A stretch of DNA of 17,634 nt from JAHEME01 sp034435035 (GTDB lineage Bacteria > Chloroflexota > Anaerolineae > Aggregatilineales > UBA3940), in NCBI GenBank assembly GCA_034435035.1, contig DAOTXW010000038.1, positions 1-17,634 on the forward strand, given 5' to 3'. The notes below the pieces were generated by a model. It worked only from the letters and a program-made list of their open reading frames with translations. It was not told the DNA's origin and did not search any database. A program made the position numbers and the translations under genes. Below are positions 1 through 6,659 of the stretch, piece after piece. The stretch's first letter is position 1. Each line of letters opens with the position of its first letter.

Positions 1-887
1 CCGCGGGCCGGCGCGGGTGCCTGGCGACTCTGGCCGCCGGCGCGCCGGCGGGCCGGGCCGGGCCGGGCGCGGAGGCGCCGCCGCTGCAGTGCGTTAATCC
101 CGTCTGTGGGAACGGAGCCTGTGAGTCGGGCGGGCCGTACTGCTCGAACGAAGACCCCCGCAGCTGCCCCCGCGACTGCGGCTCCGGCGGCGGCGGAGAG
201 GGCGGCAGTGAGGGCGGCGGCGGCTGCAGCCCCGACAGCCCCTGCTGCGACAATGATGGGGTCTGCGAGCCGGAGATCGGCGAGAGTACCGTCACCTGCG
301 GGGACTGCCCGTCCGTCTGCGGCGACCAGATCTGCGCGGCCTACGAGGTGGATACCTGCCCGCAGGACTGCCCCGTTGAGGTGACGTGCGGGGACGCTCT
401 GTGCAGCGCGCTGGAGACCCCGGACAACTGCCCGCAGGACTGCGCCGGCGTCACCCGCGAGCCGACGCCGGCATCCGGCGGGCTGCCACCCCCGCCGCCC
501 GCTGATCCCACCGTCGGCCAGCCCACCGACGAGCCGCCGGAGCAGCCCACCGACGAGCCCGCTGCCGGGCCAACGCCGACCGACGAGGCGATCGAGACGG
601 CGCCGGGCGGCAGTGAGGGCGGGGAATCCACCCCGCCGCCTCCGCAGGATTCGCCGGGCGGCCCGCCGTGGCTGATCCTGCTGCTGATCGGCGGCGGTCT
701 GCCGGGGATCATCGCGCTGATCCTGCTCCGCCGCTTCCCGGGCAGGGGCAGCGCGATACCCAACCCCGGCCCGCCGGACTCGCCGTTCCTACCCAGCCCC
801 GGCCCGCCGGATTCGCCGTTCGTGCCCAACCCCGGCCCGCCGGAATCGCCGCTGAACAATGTGCCGGGCGGCGCAGATGGGCTGTAG
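1..887 (+). CDS. Membrane-anchored Cys-rich repeat surface protein (5' end cut off by window)
   Basis: The frame whose codons begin at position 3 is open from the window edge to a TAG at 885-887, about 294 residues, so the true start lies upstream. From about residue 30 there are four Cys-rich units of the pattern CGxxxC...E...C..DC (for example CGNGACE, CGDQIC..CPQDC and CGDALC..CPQDC). Gly-rich and then Pro/Thr-rich linkers follow (QPTDEP occurs twice). A hydrophobic segment at nt 669-731 (WLILLLIGGG...) is followed by RRFPGRG, which reads as a stop-transfer signal. The tail is a Pro-rich tandem repeat. I infer a type I membrane protein with its Cys-rich part outside the cell; Cys repeats of this kind are known in bacterial secreted proteins and presumably form disulfides. 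No enzymatic domain is visible. The GTG at 348 would cut through the Cys repeats and is not a credible start. Function is unknown; I am confident the frame is coding. Confidence 0.75.
   Translation, partial: AGRRGCLATLAAGAPAGRAGPGAEAPPLQCVNPVCGNGACESGGPYCSNEDPRSCPRDCGSGGGGEGGSEGGGGCSPDSPCCDNDGVCEPEIGESTVTCGDCPSVCGDQICAAYEVDTCPQDCPVEVTCGDALCSALETPDNCPQDCAGVTREPTPASGGLPPPPPADPTVGQPTDEPPEQPTDEPAAGPTPTDEAIETAPGGSEGGESTPPPPQDSPGGPPWLILLLIGGGLPGIIALILLRRFPGRGSAIPNPGPPDSPFLPSPGPPDSPFVPNPGPPESPLNNVPGGADGL
759..854 (+). repeat. 33-bp tandem repeat coding for the Pro-rich tail
   Basis: Three in-frame copies of an 11-residue unit, PNPGPPDSPFL, PSPGPPDSPFV and PNPGPPESPL, starting at 759, 792 and 825. 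The substitutions keep the Pro/Gly/Ser pattern. The repeat lies after the membrane segment, so the tail is probably cytoplasmic. Confidence 0.8.
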
Positions 888-923
888 AATGCCCGCGGCT
901 GACCTTCCGTCGGCCCAACTGCG

Positions 924-1775
924 CTAGCGCCCGGCGGCGAACGGCGGCCCGGGGTCGAGGTCCACGACCGGGCGCGGCGGATCGATCAGCGAGCCTTCGC
1001 GCCGGCACGTCCACGGCCGGTCGGCCAGCAGACCGGCCACCGTGTCCCCGTCGCTGAGCTGGCCGCCGTCGAACAGGGCGCGGGCGTTTTCCAGCAGCAG
1101 ACCGCTGACCTGGCCGGGGTTCAGGGCGCGGAAGTGGCACTGCGCGTCGGGCAGCCCGAAGGCAGCCATGCCCAGCGTGTCCATCACCAGCTCATCAGGC
1201 GCGCCGCCGGCGACGCGGAAGGCCCGCACGCTCACCGCCGCGAACAGCGGATCGGGATCGGGGCCCTGCCGCGAGCGCCGGTACGCCTCCGGGCTGACCA
1301 GCCGCTCGCTGGCCCGCCAGTACAGGGCGCGGCAGGGCGCGGCCTCCAGCACGGCGTCCAGGGCGGCCTGGAACAGCGCCAGCCGCTCGCGGTAGGGCAG
1401 GCTGGCGGCGTTGAAGTCGGTCACGGTCAGCATGGCGCGGCAGCTTTCCAGCGCGGCCTGCGCCTCCGGCCAGTCGGTGGACTGGGGCAGGGCGCTGCCC
1501 AGCAGGGTGGCCGGCGGCGGCTGATCATGGCCGGGCAGGGCCACCAGGATCGACGCGGGGGCGGCGGCGCCGCGCACGTCGGCGCTCATGTGATCCAGAC
1601 AGGCGAACTGGAGCAGGCTGTGCTGCCGCTCGCCCAGCGCCTCGACCGTGCCGCAGCCCGCGCGGAGATGGCGGGCCAGTGTCTCCGGGTTGATCGCCGG
1701 CGGCTTTTCGACCGGCAGGTGCGCCAGCATGACCGCGCGCGCGGCCCGCAGGTAGCTCTGCACATCCTGACTCAT
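924..1775 (-). CDS. DUF4261-type domain protein
   Basis: A protein of 283 residues with no signal peptide or membrane segment, so probably cytosolic. The C-terminal half resembles the DUF4261 family as I remember it: an MLTVTDF strand near residue 115, a helix that leads into ALYWRASERLVSPEAY (150-165), then VMDTLGMAAFGLPDAQCHF (198-216) and GQVSGLLLENARALFD (221-236). The biochemical role of this family is not established. The ATG at 1775 lies in an ATGA overlap with the stop of the upstream MoeA-like gene, which supports this start and implies coupled translation. The stop TAG at 924-926 sits in the palindrome GCGCTAGCGC. The gene converges on the Cys-rich protein gene with 36 bp between stops. 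The family call is from recalled motifs and is moderately secure. Confidence 0.75.
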   Translation of the reverse strand: MSQDVQSYLRAARAVMLAHLPVEKPPAINPETLARHLRAGCGTVEALGERQHSLLQFACLDHMSADVRGAAAPASILVALPGHDQPPPATLLGSALPQSTDWPEAQAALESCRAMLTVTDFNAASLPYRERLALFQAALDAVLEAAPCRALYWRASERLVSPEAYRRSRQGPDPDPLFAAVSVRAFRVAGGAPDELVMDTLGMAAFGLPDAQCHFRALNPGQVSGLLLENARALFDGGQLSDGDTVAGLLADRPWTCRREGSLIDPPRPVVDLDPGPPFAAGR

Positions 1776-3787
1776 GGATTCTTCTCGCTTTCGGGGCGCG
1801 GGCGGACCTGGCCCATCGCGCTGACATCATACCCGTCCAGAGCGCTCACCGCGGCGCGGAAGGCGTCGTCGTTCAGCAGCGCCAGCAGGGGCGCCAGCAG
1901 CGGGCTGTCGTAGTGTTCCGCGGGGATGACCAGATCGTAGCGTTCCCAGCCCACCGGCACAAAATCCAGCCCCAGAGCGCGGGCCGCCGCCCGGACTCCC
2001 AGCCCGCAGTCGGCGGCGCCGCTGGCCACGTCCGCTGCGACGGCCAGATGCGTGTACTGCTCGCGGTCGTAGCCCTGCACCTGCCCCGGCTCGATGCCGG
2101 CGCGGCTGATCTCATAGTCCAGCAGCAGGCGCGTGCCGGCGCCGCGCTGGCGGTTGACGAATCGGATGCCCGGCCGGGCCAGGTCCGGGATGCCGCCGAG
2201 GCCGCGCGGATTGCCGGGCGGGACGATCAGCCCCTGCTCGCGCCCGACCAGCGTCATCAGGACCACCTCGCGGCCCGGCAGGTACTGGTCGATATACTTC
2301 CAGTTGTACTCCCCGGTTTCCGGGTCGAGCAGGTGGCAGCCGGCCAGATGCGCCTCGCCGCGGCGCAGGGCTACCAGCCCGCCGAGGCTGCCGACGTTGG
2401 CCGAGGACAGCCGGGACCCCGGCGCGCGCTCGGCCAGGAACTGCGCCAGCAGGTCCAGCGTCATATCGTGCGAGCCGATGGCGACGAGGGTGCGGGCGAT
2501 CTCGGCGGGGGCGCGGTACAGATGCACGGTGACCGCCGCGCCCGCGTCCAGCCCTTCGGAGAAACGCGGGATGCGGATCAGCCCGTCGGCGCGCACCAGC
2601 GACGAGATCACGCCGGCGCCGCGGGCCAGCGGAGTGGCGATGACGCGCTCGCCGACCTGCCCGACGGTGACGCGCACGAAGTCGTCATCGCCGGTGGGCG
2701 AAAGCAGCTTGCGGCTCAGGGTGGCCTGGAGGGTGGGGCGCTCGAGGGGGGGGCGGCCCAGCCAGCGGGCGATCAGCGGCTCGATGAAGATCTCGCCGGT
2801 CAGCGCGGCGGAAACGGGGTAGCCGGGCACGCCGATGACGGGGGTGGGGGAGACGACCTCGCCCCCCGCTCCCCTCCCCACCATCCCGAAGATCACCGGG
2901 TGGCCGGGCCGCACGGCCACCCCGTGCACCAGCACCTCGCCCAGGTCGGCGATGACCGCCGCCGTGTAGTCCTCCGTGCCCGCGCTGGAGCCGGCGTTGA
3001 CCAGCACCAGATCGTGATCGCGGGCGGCCTCCAGCACTGCCGCGCGGATCGAGTCGGAGTCGTCCTGCACGATCGGCCAGCGGGTGGCCTGCGCCCCCCA
3101 GCTCTCGATCTGTGCGGCCAGCACCAGGCTGTTGAACTCGATGATCTGGCCCGGCCCCGGCCCGGCGCCCGCTGCGGCCTCCGCGCTGATCAGCTCGCTG
3201 CCGGTGGGGATCACCGCCACCCGCGGGCGCCGGCGCACCGATACCACCGGGTGGCCGCTGCCCGCCAGCGCGCCCAGATCGACCGGGCGCAGCAGATGAT
3301 TGGCCGGCAGCACCAGCTCGGTGGCGATCATGTCCTCGCCCATCGGGCGAACGTGCTGCCAGGGGGCCGCCGCGGCCCGGATGATCAGCTCACCGGGCTG
3401 CTGGCCCGGCTGGACCTGCTCGATCATGATGACCGCGTCCGCCCAGCCGGGCAGGGGGTGACCCGTGTTGACTGCGCAGGCTGGCCGGCTGATGCGCTCC
3501 AGATCGGCCTCGTCGTCCACCCGCGACAGGGTGACCGGGCTGGTTTCCGACGCGCCGATCGTGTCGGCGGCGCGCACGGCGTAGCCATCCATGGCGCTGG
3601 CATGGTAGTGCGGCGCGCTGATCGCCGCCCACACCGGCCCGGCGGTGACGCGGCCTGCCGCCTCCGCCAGCGGGACTTCTTCGCCGGGCAGCGGGCCGGC
3701 CAGCCCGGCAGCCTGCAGAGCGGCTTCCAGCCGGGCGATGGCTTCATCCATCGGGAGGTCTTCGAGGTAAACGGTGCGCTTGGGCAT
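1772..3787 (-). CDS. moeA: MoeA-like molybdopterin molybdenumtransferase fused to a periplasmic-type substrate-binding domain
   Basis: A protein of 671 residues from the ATG at 3787 (MPKRTVYLEDLP). The longer frame from 3850 would start upstream of the -10 box and is rejected. Residues 1-425 are MoeA: SAMDGYAVRAADT (65-76), VNTGHPLPGWADAVIM (106-121), VRPMGED (147-152), PRVAVIPTGSELI (188-200), NAGSSAGTEDYT (264-275) and PGHPVIFG (294-301). Known MoeA inserts molybdate into adenylylated molybdopterin to make molybdenum cofactor. Residues 435-660 resemble the molybdate/PBP-like domain of COG1910-type proteins: IGSHDMTLDLLAQFL, SSANVGSLGGL, QRGAGTRLLLDYE and CGLGVRAAARALGLDFVPV. There is no signal peptide, so the binding domain is cytoplasmic and presumably senses or presents a ligand; molybdate or tungstate is inference. 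No other cofactor or molybdate-transport gene is in the window. It is the first gene of a pair with the DUF4261-type gene. Confidence 0.9.
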   Translation of the reverse strand: MPKRTVYLEDLPMDEAIARLEAALQAAGLAGPLPGEEVPLAEAAGRVTAGPVWAAISAPHYHASAMDGYAVRAADTIGASETSPVTLSRVDDEADLERISRPACAVNTGHPLPGWADAVIMIEQVQPGQQPGELIIRAAAAPWQHVRPMGEDMIATELVLPANHLLRPVDLGALAGSGHPVVSVRRRPRVAVIPTGSELISAEAAAGAGPGPGQIIEFNSLVLAAQIESWGAQATRWPIVQDDSDSIRAAVLEAARDHDLVLVNAGSSAGTEDYTAAVIADLGEVLVHGVAVRPGHPVIFGMVGRGAGGEVVSPTPVIGVPGYPVSAALTGEIFIEPLIARWLGRPPLERPTLQATLSRKLLSPTGDDDFVRVTVGQVGERVIATPLARGAGVISSLVRADGLIRIPRFSEGLDAGAAVTVHLYRAPAEIARTLVAIGSHDMTLDLLAQFLAERAPGSRLSSANVGSLGGLVALRRGEAHLAGCHLLDPETGEYNWKYIDQYLPGREVVLMTLVGREQGLIVPPGNPRGLGGIPDLARPGIRFVNRQRGAGTRLLLDYEISRAGIEPGQVQGYDREQYTHLAVAADVASGAADCGLGVRAAARALGLDFVPVGWERYDLVIPAEHYDSPLLAPLLALLNDDAFRAAVSALDGYDVSAMGQVRPRPESEKNP

Positions 3788-3821
3788 GGCGGGCTCACCC
3801 GGAGGATCGAACGCTGCCCGG

Positions 3822-3827
3822 ATTATA
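3822..3827 (-). promoter_or_regulatory. -10 box (TATAAT) for the MoeA-like gene
   Basis: A perfect TATAAT on the minus strand in otherwise GC-rich DNA, 34 bp upstream of the ATG at 3787. The predicted leader is about 28 nt and contains a weak GGTGAG ribosome-binding site. No clear -35 box is seen. Confidence 0.55.
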
Positions 3828-3863
3828 AACGCGCCGCCGCGGCAGCGCACGGGGCGAGCTGGC

Positions 3864-4028
3864 TCAGGCGATGCGGGATGCCAGGCCCATGACCCCCATC
3901 AACCGCTTCAGCGTGTCCCGGGTGGTGAACGCCAGCAGGGCGATCCCCGGCCCAAAGCCGCCCCCCAGGCAGGCGCGGATCGAGGGCGGGCGCAGATGGC
4001 GGGTCAGCCGGGCCGCGAGGGGGTTCAC
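3864..4028 (-). CDS. Small hypothetical protein, 54 residues, GTG start
   Basis: A short frame that begins with a GTG (complement of 4026-4028) overlapping the TGA stop of the upstream membrane protein as GTGA, and ends at a TGA at 3864-3866. The product reads MNPLAARLTRHLRPP, then IRACLGGGFGPGIALLAF, then TTRDTLKRLMGVMGLASRIA. It has a basic amphipathic N-terminus, a Gly-rich hydrophobic centre that could insert in a membrane, and an amphipathic C-terminus. AGGAG lies 11 nt before the GTG. I recognise no family. The stop-start overlap matches the ATGA overlap between the two preceding genes, which argues that it is the third gene of this unit. It could still be a chance frame, because GC-rich DNA has few stops. 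Confidence 0.5.
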   Translation of the reverse strand: MNPLAARLTRHLRPPSIRACLGGGFGPGIALLAFTTRDTLKRLMGVMGLASRIA

Positions 4029-4684
4029 GGGGATCGCGTCTCCTGCCGGGTCACCAGCGCCGCCAGCCCGGCGGCGGCGGCGAAGGGCAGCGCCAGCAGG
4101 ATCGCGCCGGGCAGGACGAACGAGGGCTGGCCCGGCGTGTGCAGCACCGGCATCGCCGTGAGCACCGCCAGCGCGTACAGCAGGCTCAGGCCGATCAGCG
4201 CCGCGGCGGCGCGGGCGGGGGCGCGCTCCGGCTCGCGGACGCCCCGGCCGATGGCTGCGCCCAGCACAGCTGCCAGCAGGCTGGCGCCGGGCAGGTTGAA
4301 CAGCGGCCAGGTGTACACGACCATCACCCGGAGATGATCGGCATGGGTGGGCTGCGGGCCGCCGTCCGAGTTGTACATCAGCAGCGGCAGCAGATCCAGC
4401 CACATCACGATCACCGCCGGGGTGAGGATCAGCGCCGCCAGCAGCAGCACGCGGCTGCGGGCGAGTGTCTGCCGGACGGCGGGCCACAGGCCGGGAGCCC
4501 GGGCCGCGGCCTGCGCGGCGGCTACGGTCACGATCAGCGGCGTCAGACAGGCCAGGCCGTAGGCCAGGGCCGCGGCGGGGGCCTGCAGCATCTCGATCAG
4601 GGCGGCGGCCAGCCCCGCCGCTGCCGCCACCGCCAGCGGGATGACGACCGCGGGCCAGCGCGGCGATGCAGGGATCGTGTTCAT
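4025..4684 (-). CDS. Hypothetical six-helix membrane protein
   Basis: A protein of 219 residues with about six hydrophobic segments (roughly residues 11-31, 38-60, 78-98, 119-147, 159-180 and 188-211), so an integral membrane protein. A polar loop near 103-118 (MYNSDGGPQPTHADHL) contains the only notable His/Asp cluster and may face one membrane side. I do not recognise a family. The start at 4684 is chosen because its ATG overlaps the stop of the upstream hydrolase gene as ATGA and is preceded by GAGGAGGA at 9 nt. A longer frame to 4927 would lie inside the hydrolase coding region. Confidence 0.75.
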   Translation of the reverse strand: MNTIPASPRWPAVVIPLAVAAAAGLAAALIEMLQAPAAALAYGLACLTPLIVTVAAAQAAARAPGLWPAVRQTLARSRVLLLAALILTPAVIVMWLDLLPLLMYNSDGGPQPTHADHLRVMVVYTWPLFNLPGASLLAAVLGAAIGRGVREPERAPARAAAALIGLSLLYALAVLTAMPVLHTPGQPSFVLPGAILLALPFAAAAGLAALVTRQETRSP

Positions 4685-5415
4685 GTGTCGGGGTCCTCCT
4701 CGGCGGCGGCTTGCTGATCCAGCCCCTGCAGAAAGGCGCGCAGCGTGCCCAGGTAGCGGCCCAGGTCCGGCTCCCACAGCGCATGGCCGGAGCCGGGGAA
4801 CACCAGCGCCATCGCCTGATCCAGCGAAGCCATATACTGCTCGACATGCTCCGGCGTGAGCAGCGCCCCCGGTTGATCGCCCCGCAGCAGCAGGACCGGG
4901 CACGTGATCGCGCCCAGATCGCCCCACAGCGGCAGCTCGCCCGATTCGCGCTGCAGGGCGCTGAGCACATGCGGGAGGGCTCTGCCGGAAGCGCCCTGGC
5001 GGGCCGCCCAGCCGGCATCGAACGCCGGGTAGCGGGCCGGGTAGTCGCCGACGATCAGGCCGGCCAGCCGGCCCGGATGCAGGATCGCGTAGCCGAGGGC
5101 ATAGGCGGCGCCCAGCGAGTAACCCATCAGGCAGAAGTCCTCGACGCCTGAGGAGTCGATCACCGCCTCGATATCCCGCACGTGATCGACGAAGCCGTAG
5201 CCGTGCGGCGGGGCGTCGCTCTGGCCGCGCCCGCGCAGGCTGAGGGCCAGACAGCGCCGCGGGGCCAGCGCCTCGGTCTCCGTGCGATAGTCCTCTGCTG
5301 TGCCCAGCGCGCCGGGGACGAAGACGATCGGGGTCAGCGCGGGGTCGCCGCCCTCCGGCTGGCTGTCGAGGTAGTGCAGACGTATGCCCTGAGTGATCGC
5401 CCAGCGATCGATCAT
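4681..5415 (-). CDS. Alpha/beta-fold hydrolase
   Basis: A protein of 244 residues, a compact alpha/beta hydrolase. It shows the oxyanion-hole turn VFVPGALGTAEDY (31-43), the strand LALSLRGRGQSDAP (56-69), the nucleophile elbow GYSLG (Ser100, with Tyr in place of the commoner His), the acid in PVLLLRGDQPG (Asp180) and the base in FPGSGHALWEPD (His211). The triad therefore looks complete. The short cap region (about 120-165) fits small esterases, lactonases or C-C hydrolases; the substrate cannot be told. There is no signal peptide, so it should be cytosolic. The ATG is preceded by CAGGAG. It is the first gene of a unit with the membrane protein and the small protein, so the hydrolase substrate may relate to a membrane process (inference). 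Confidence 0.88.
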   Translation of the reverse strand: MIDRWAITQGIRLHYLDSQPEGGDPALTPIVFVPGALGTAEDYRTETEALAPRRCLALSLRGRGQSDAPPHGYGFVDHVRDIEAVIDSSGVEDFCLMGYSLGAAYALGYAILHPGRLAGLIVGDYPARYPAFDAGWAARQGASGRALPHVLSALQRESGELPLWGDLGAITCPVLLLRGDQPGALLTPEHVEQYMASLDQAMALVFPGSGHALWEPDLGRYLGTLRAFLQGLDQQAAAEEDPDT

Positions 5416-5460
5416 CGCGGCTCCTGTAGCCAGGCTGGCCGGCGCGGATGGGTGATCCTT

Positions 5461-5466
5461 ATTGTA
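5461..5466 (-). promoter_or_regulatory. -10 box (TACAAT) for the hydrolase gene
   Basis: TACAAT on the minus strand in a short AT-rich patch, 46-51 nt before the ATG at 5415, giving a leader of about 38 nt. It lies in the 63-bp gap between the propeller gene's stop and the hydrolase start. No convincing -35 box. Confidence 0.45.
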
Positions 5467-5478
5467 ATACAGACTGCG

Positions 5479-6552
5479 CTAGCGGGGTGTGTTGCTCAGC
5501 CCGTAGTCGGTGCCCAGGAAGCGGATCGCCTGCACCTGCCCGATACCGTGCAGGGTGAGCGTCTCCAGCACGCGGAAGTCGCGGCTCAGGCGGTAGACCC
5601 AGCCGGGATGCGGGCGCTCGCGGTCGCGGCGGTCGGGCACCCAGCGGGAGCGCCCCAGCAGAATGGTGTCATCATTCACCGCCAGCCCGCGCAGATAGCG
5701 GTCGAGCGTCAGCACCGGGCGGTTGCCGCGGCGCAGCTCCCCTTCCATCGAGTTGCAGGTCAGCAGGTCGCCGTCGTGCGCCAGCACGTCGTGGGCGCAG
5801 TTGCCGATGTCCTCGATGATCTCCTGCACGGCCAGCGTGTCCGGATCGCACACCAGCAGCTGGCTGCGCCGCCCGCTGAGATAGGTGATGTTCATCGCCA
5901 CCACGTACAGCCGGCCATCGCGACCAAAGACCGAGTTCAGATGCCCATAGTTGGGAGAGGCGCGCCCATCGACGGCCTCGCCAATGGGATAATGGGTGCT
6001 GATCAGCCGCCCATCGGGGTCGAACTGATGAACGAGGTTCAGGTTAGCGACCGTCACATACAGCCGGTCACCCACGAAATCGATCTGGTGGATGCCCTGG
6101 AGCCGGTCGCGGTAGAGCAGTTCCCAGGCGTGGATGCGGCCATCCTCGTCCAGCCGGAAGCGGAACAGCCGCCCGGCGATGCTGCCCAGCCGCTGGCCGA
6201 CATACCACCAGCCGTCCCGGCGCGTCAGCCCATAGAAGTTGCCGCGCACCAGCCGCCGCAGCCGCCCATCCGCCAGCAGATACAACCCCTGCCCGCCGCC
6301 GATCAGAGCCGGCGGGATCGGCGGCAGCCCTGCCTCGTGGCGGGCGATCTCCAGCCGGGCGGATGCGGGCCGGCCCTGCCAGTGGCGCGGGCGCACCTCC
6401 ATGCGGTGGAACTGCGGCAGTTCGCCGAAGACTGACCGGTAGACCCGGCTGTAGGCATGAAACAGGTCATGCCGGAGGAAACGGCCCAGCCGCTGGCGCA
6501 GGCTCAGCGGCAGGAGGGCGTGCAGCAGGCGGCGCAGGGTGCGCTGGATCAT
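5479..6552 (-). CDS. Beta-propeller-like protein, function unknown
   Basis: A protein of 357 residues. The first 45 are basic and amphipathic (RTLRRLLHALLPLSLRQRL) and may be a membrane-associating segment rather than a signal peptide. From about residue 85 there are recurring strand-turn-strand units with 'DGRL' or 'GDRLYV' turns: GLYLLADGRLRRLV, HQIDFVGDRLYVTVAN, VHQFDPDGRLIS, HLNSVFGRDGRLYVVAMN, NCAHDVLAHDGDLLTCNS and GWVYRLSRDFRVLETL. This pattern fits a five- to seven-bladed propeller of the NHL or SMP-30 kind. The conserved-looking HLNS, NCAHD and CNSMEGEL motifs could line a metal or sugar pocket (inference). I do not recognise a named family. Transcription diverges from the GT61 gene, which hints at a role near cell-surface glycans. 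Stop codon TAG at 5479-5481. Confidence 0.75.
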   Translation of the reverse strand: MIQRTLRRLLHALLPLSLRQRLGRFLRHDLFHAYSRVYRSVFGELPQFHRMEVRPRHWQGRPASARLEIARHEAGLPPIPPALIGGGQGLYLLADGRLRRLVRGNFYGLTRRDGWWYVGQRLGSIAGRLFRFRLDEDGRIHAWELLYRDRLQGIHQIDFVGDRLYVTVANLNLVHQFDPDGRLISTHYPIGEAVDGRASPNYGHLNSVFGRDGRLYVVAMNITYLSGRRSQLLVCDPDTLAVQEIIEDIGNCAHDVLAHDGDLLTCNSMEGELRRGNRPVLTLDRYLRGLAVNDDTILLGRSRWVPDRRDRERPHPGWVYRLSRDFRVLETLTLHGIGQVQAIRFLGTDYGLSNTPR

Positions 6553-6584
6553 GGGCCTGGATTCCTGATCGGGTAACGGGCGGA

Positions 6585-6613
6585 GGATAACCCGCCCCGG
6601 AAGCGTCTGTCAA
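6585..6613 (-). promoter_or_regulatory. Sigma-70-type promoter for the propeller gene
   Basis: On the minus strand a perfect -35 TTGACA (6608-6613) is followed after 17 bp by TTATCC (6585-6590). Transcription would begin near 6578, leaving a leader of about 26 nt with AGGAAT as a modest ribosome-binding site before the ATG at 6552. Confidence 0.6.
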
Positions 6614-6646
6614 GATCGCCGGTACCCTTCCTCGCCCCCCAGCGCG

Positions 6647-6652
6647 TATAAT
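6647..6652 (+). promoter_or_regulatory. -10 box (TATAAT) for GT61 gene; transcript likely leaderless
   Basis: A perfect TATAAT ends only 7 bp before the ATG at 6660. Transcription starting 7-8 bp after the box would begin at or next to the A of the ATG. There is no Shine-Dalgarno sequence in the gap (CGGCCCC), which agrees with a leaderless mRNA. The -35 position shows no good match. Confidence 0.55.
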
Positions 6653-6659
6653 CGGCCCC

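Noticed and set aside
1134..1913. Long plus-strand frames opposite the DUF4261 and MoeA genes (also 1913-3892)
   Set aside because: Low-complexity Arg/Ala/Gly/Gln-rich translations opposite clear domain-bearing genes; typical of GC-rich antisense frames.
3788..3850. N-terminal extension of the MoeA-like protein
   Set aside because: It would begin upstream of the TATAAT box at 3822-3827, and the family N-terminus matches the start at 3787.
3864..5018. A 384-residue minus-strand frame over the hydrolase and membrane protein genes
   Set aside because: Out of frame with both recognised genes and Arg/Pro/Gly-rich. Only its last 54 codons, with their own GTG start, are kept.
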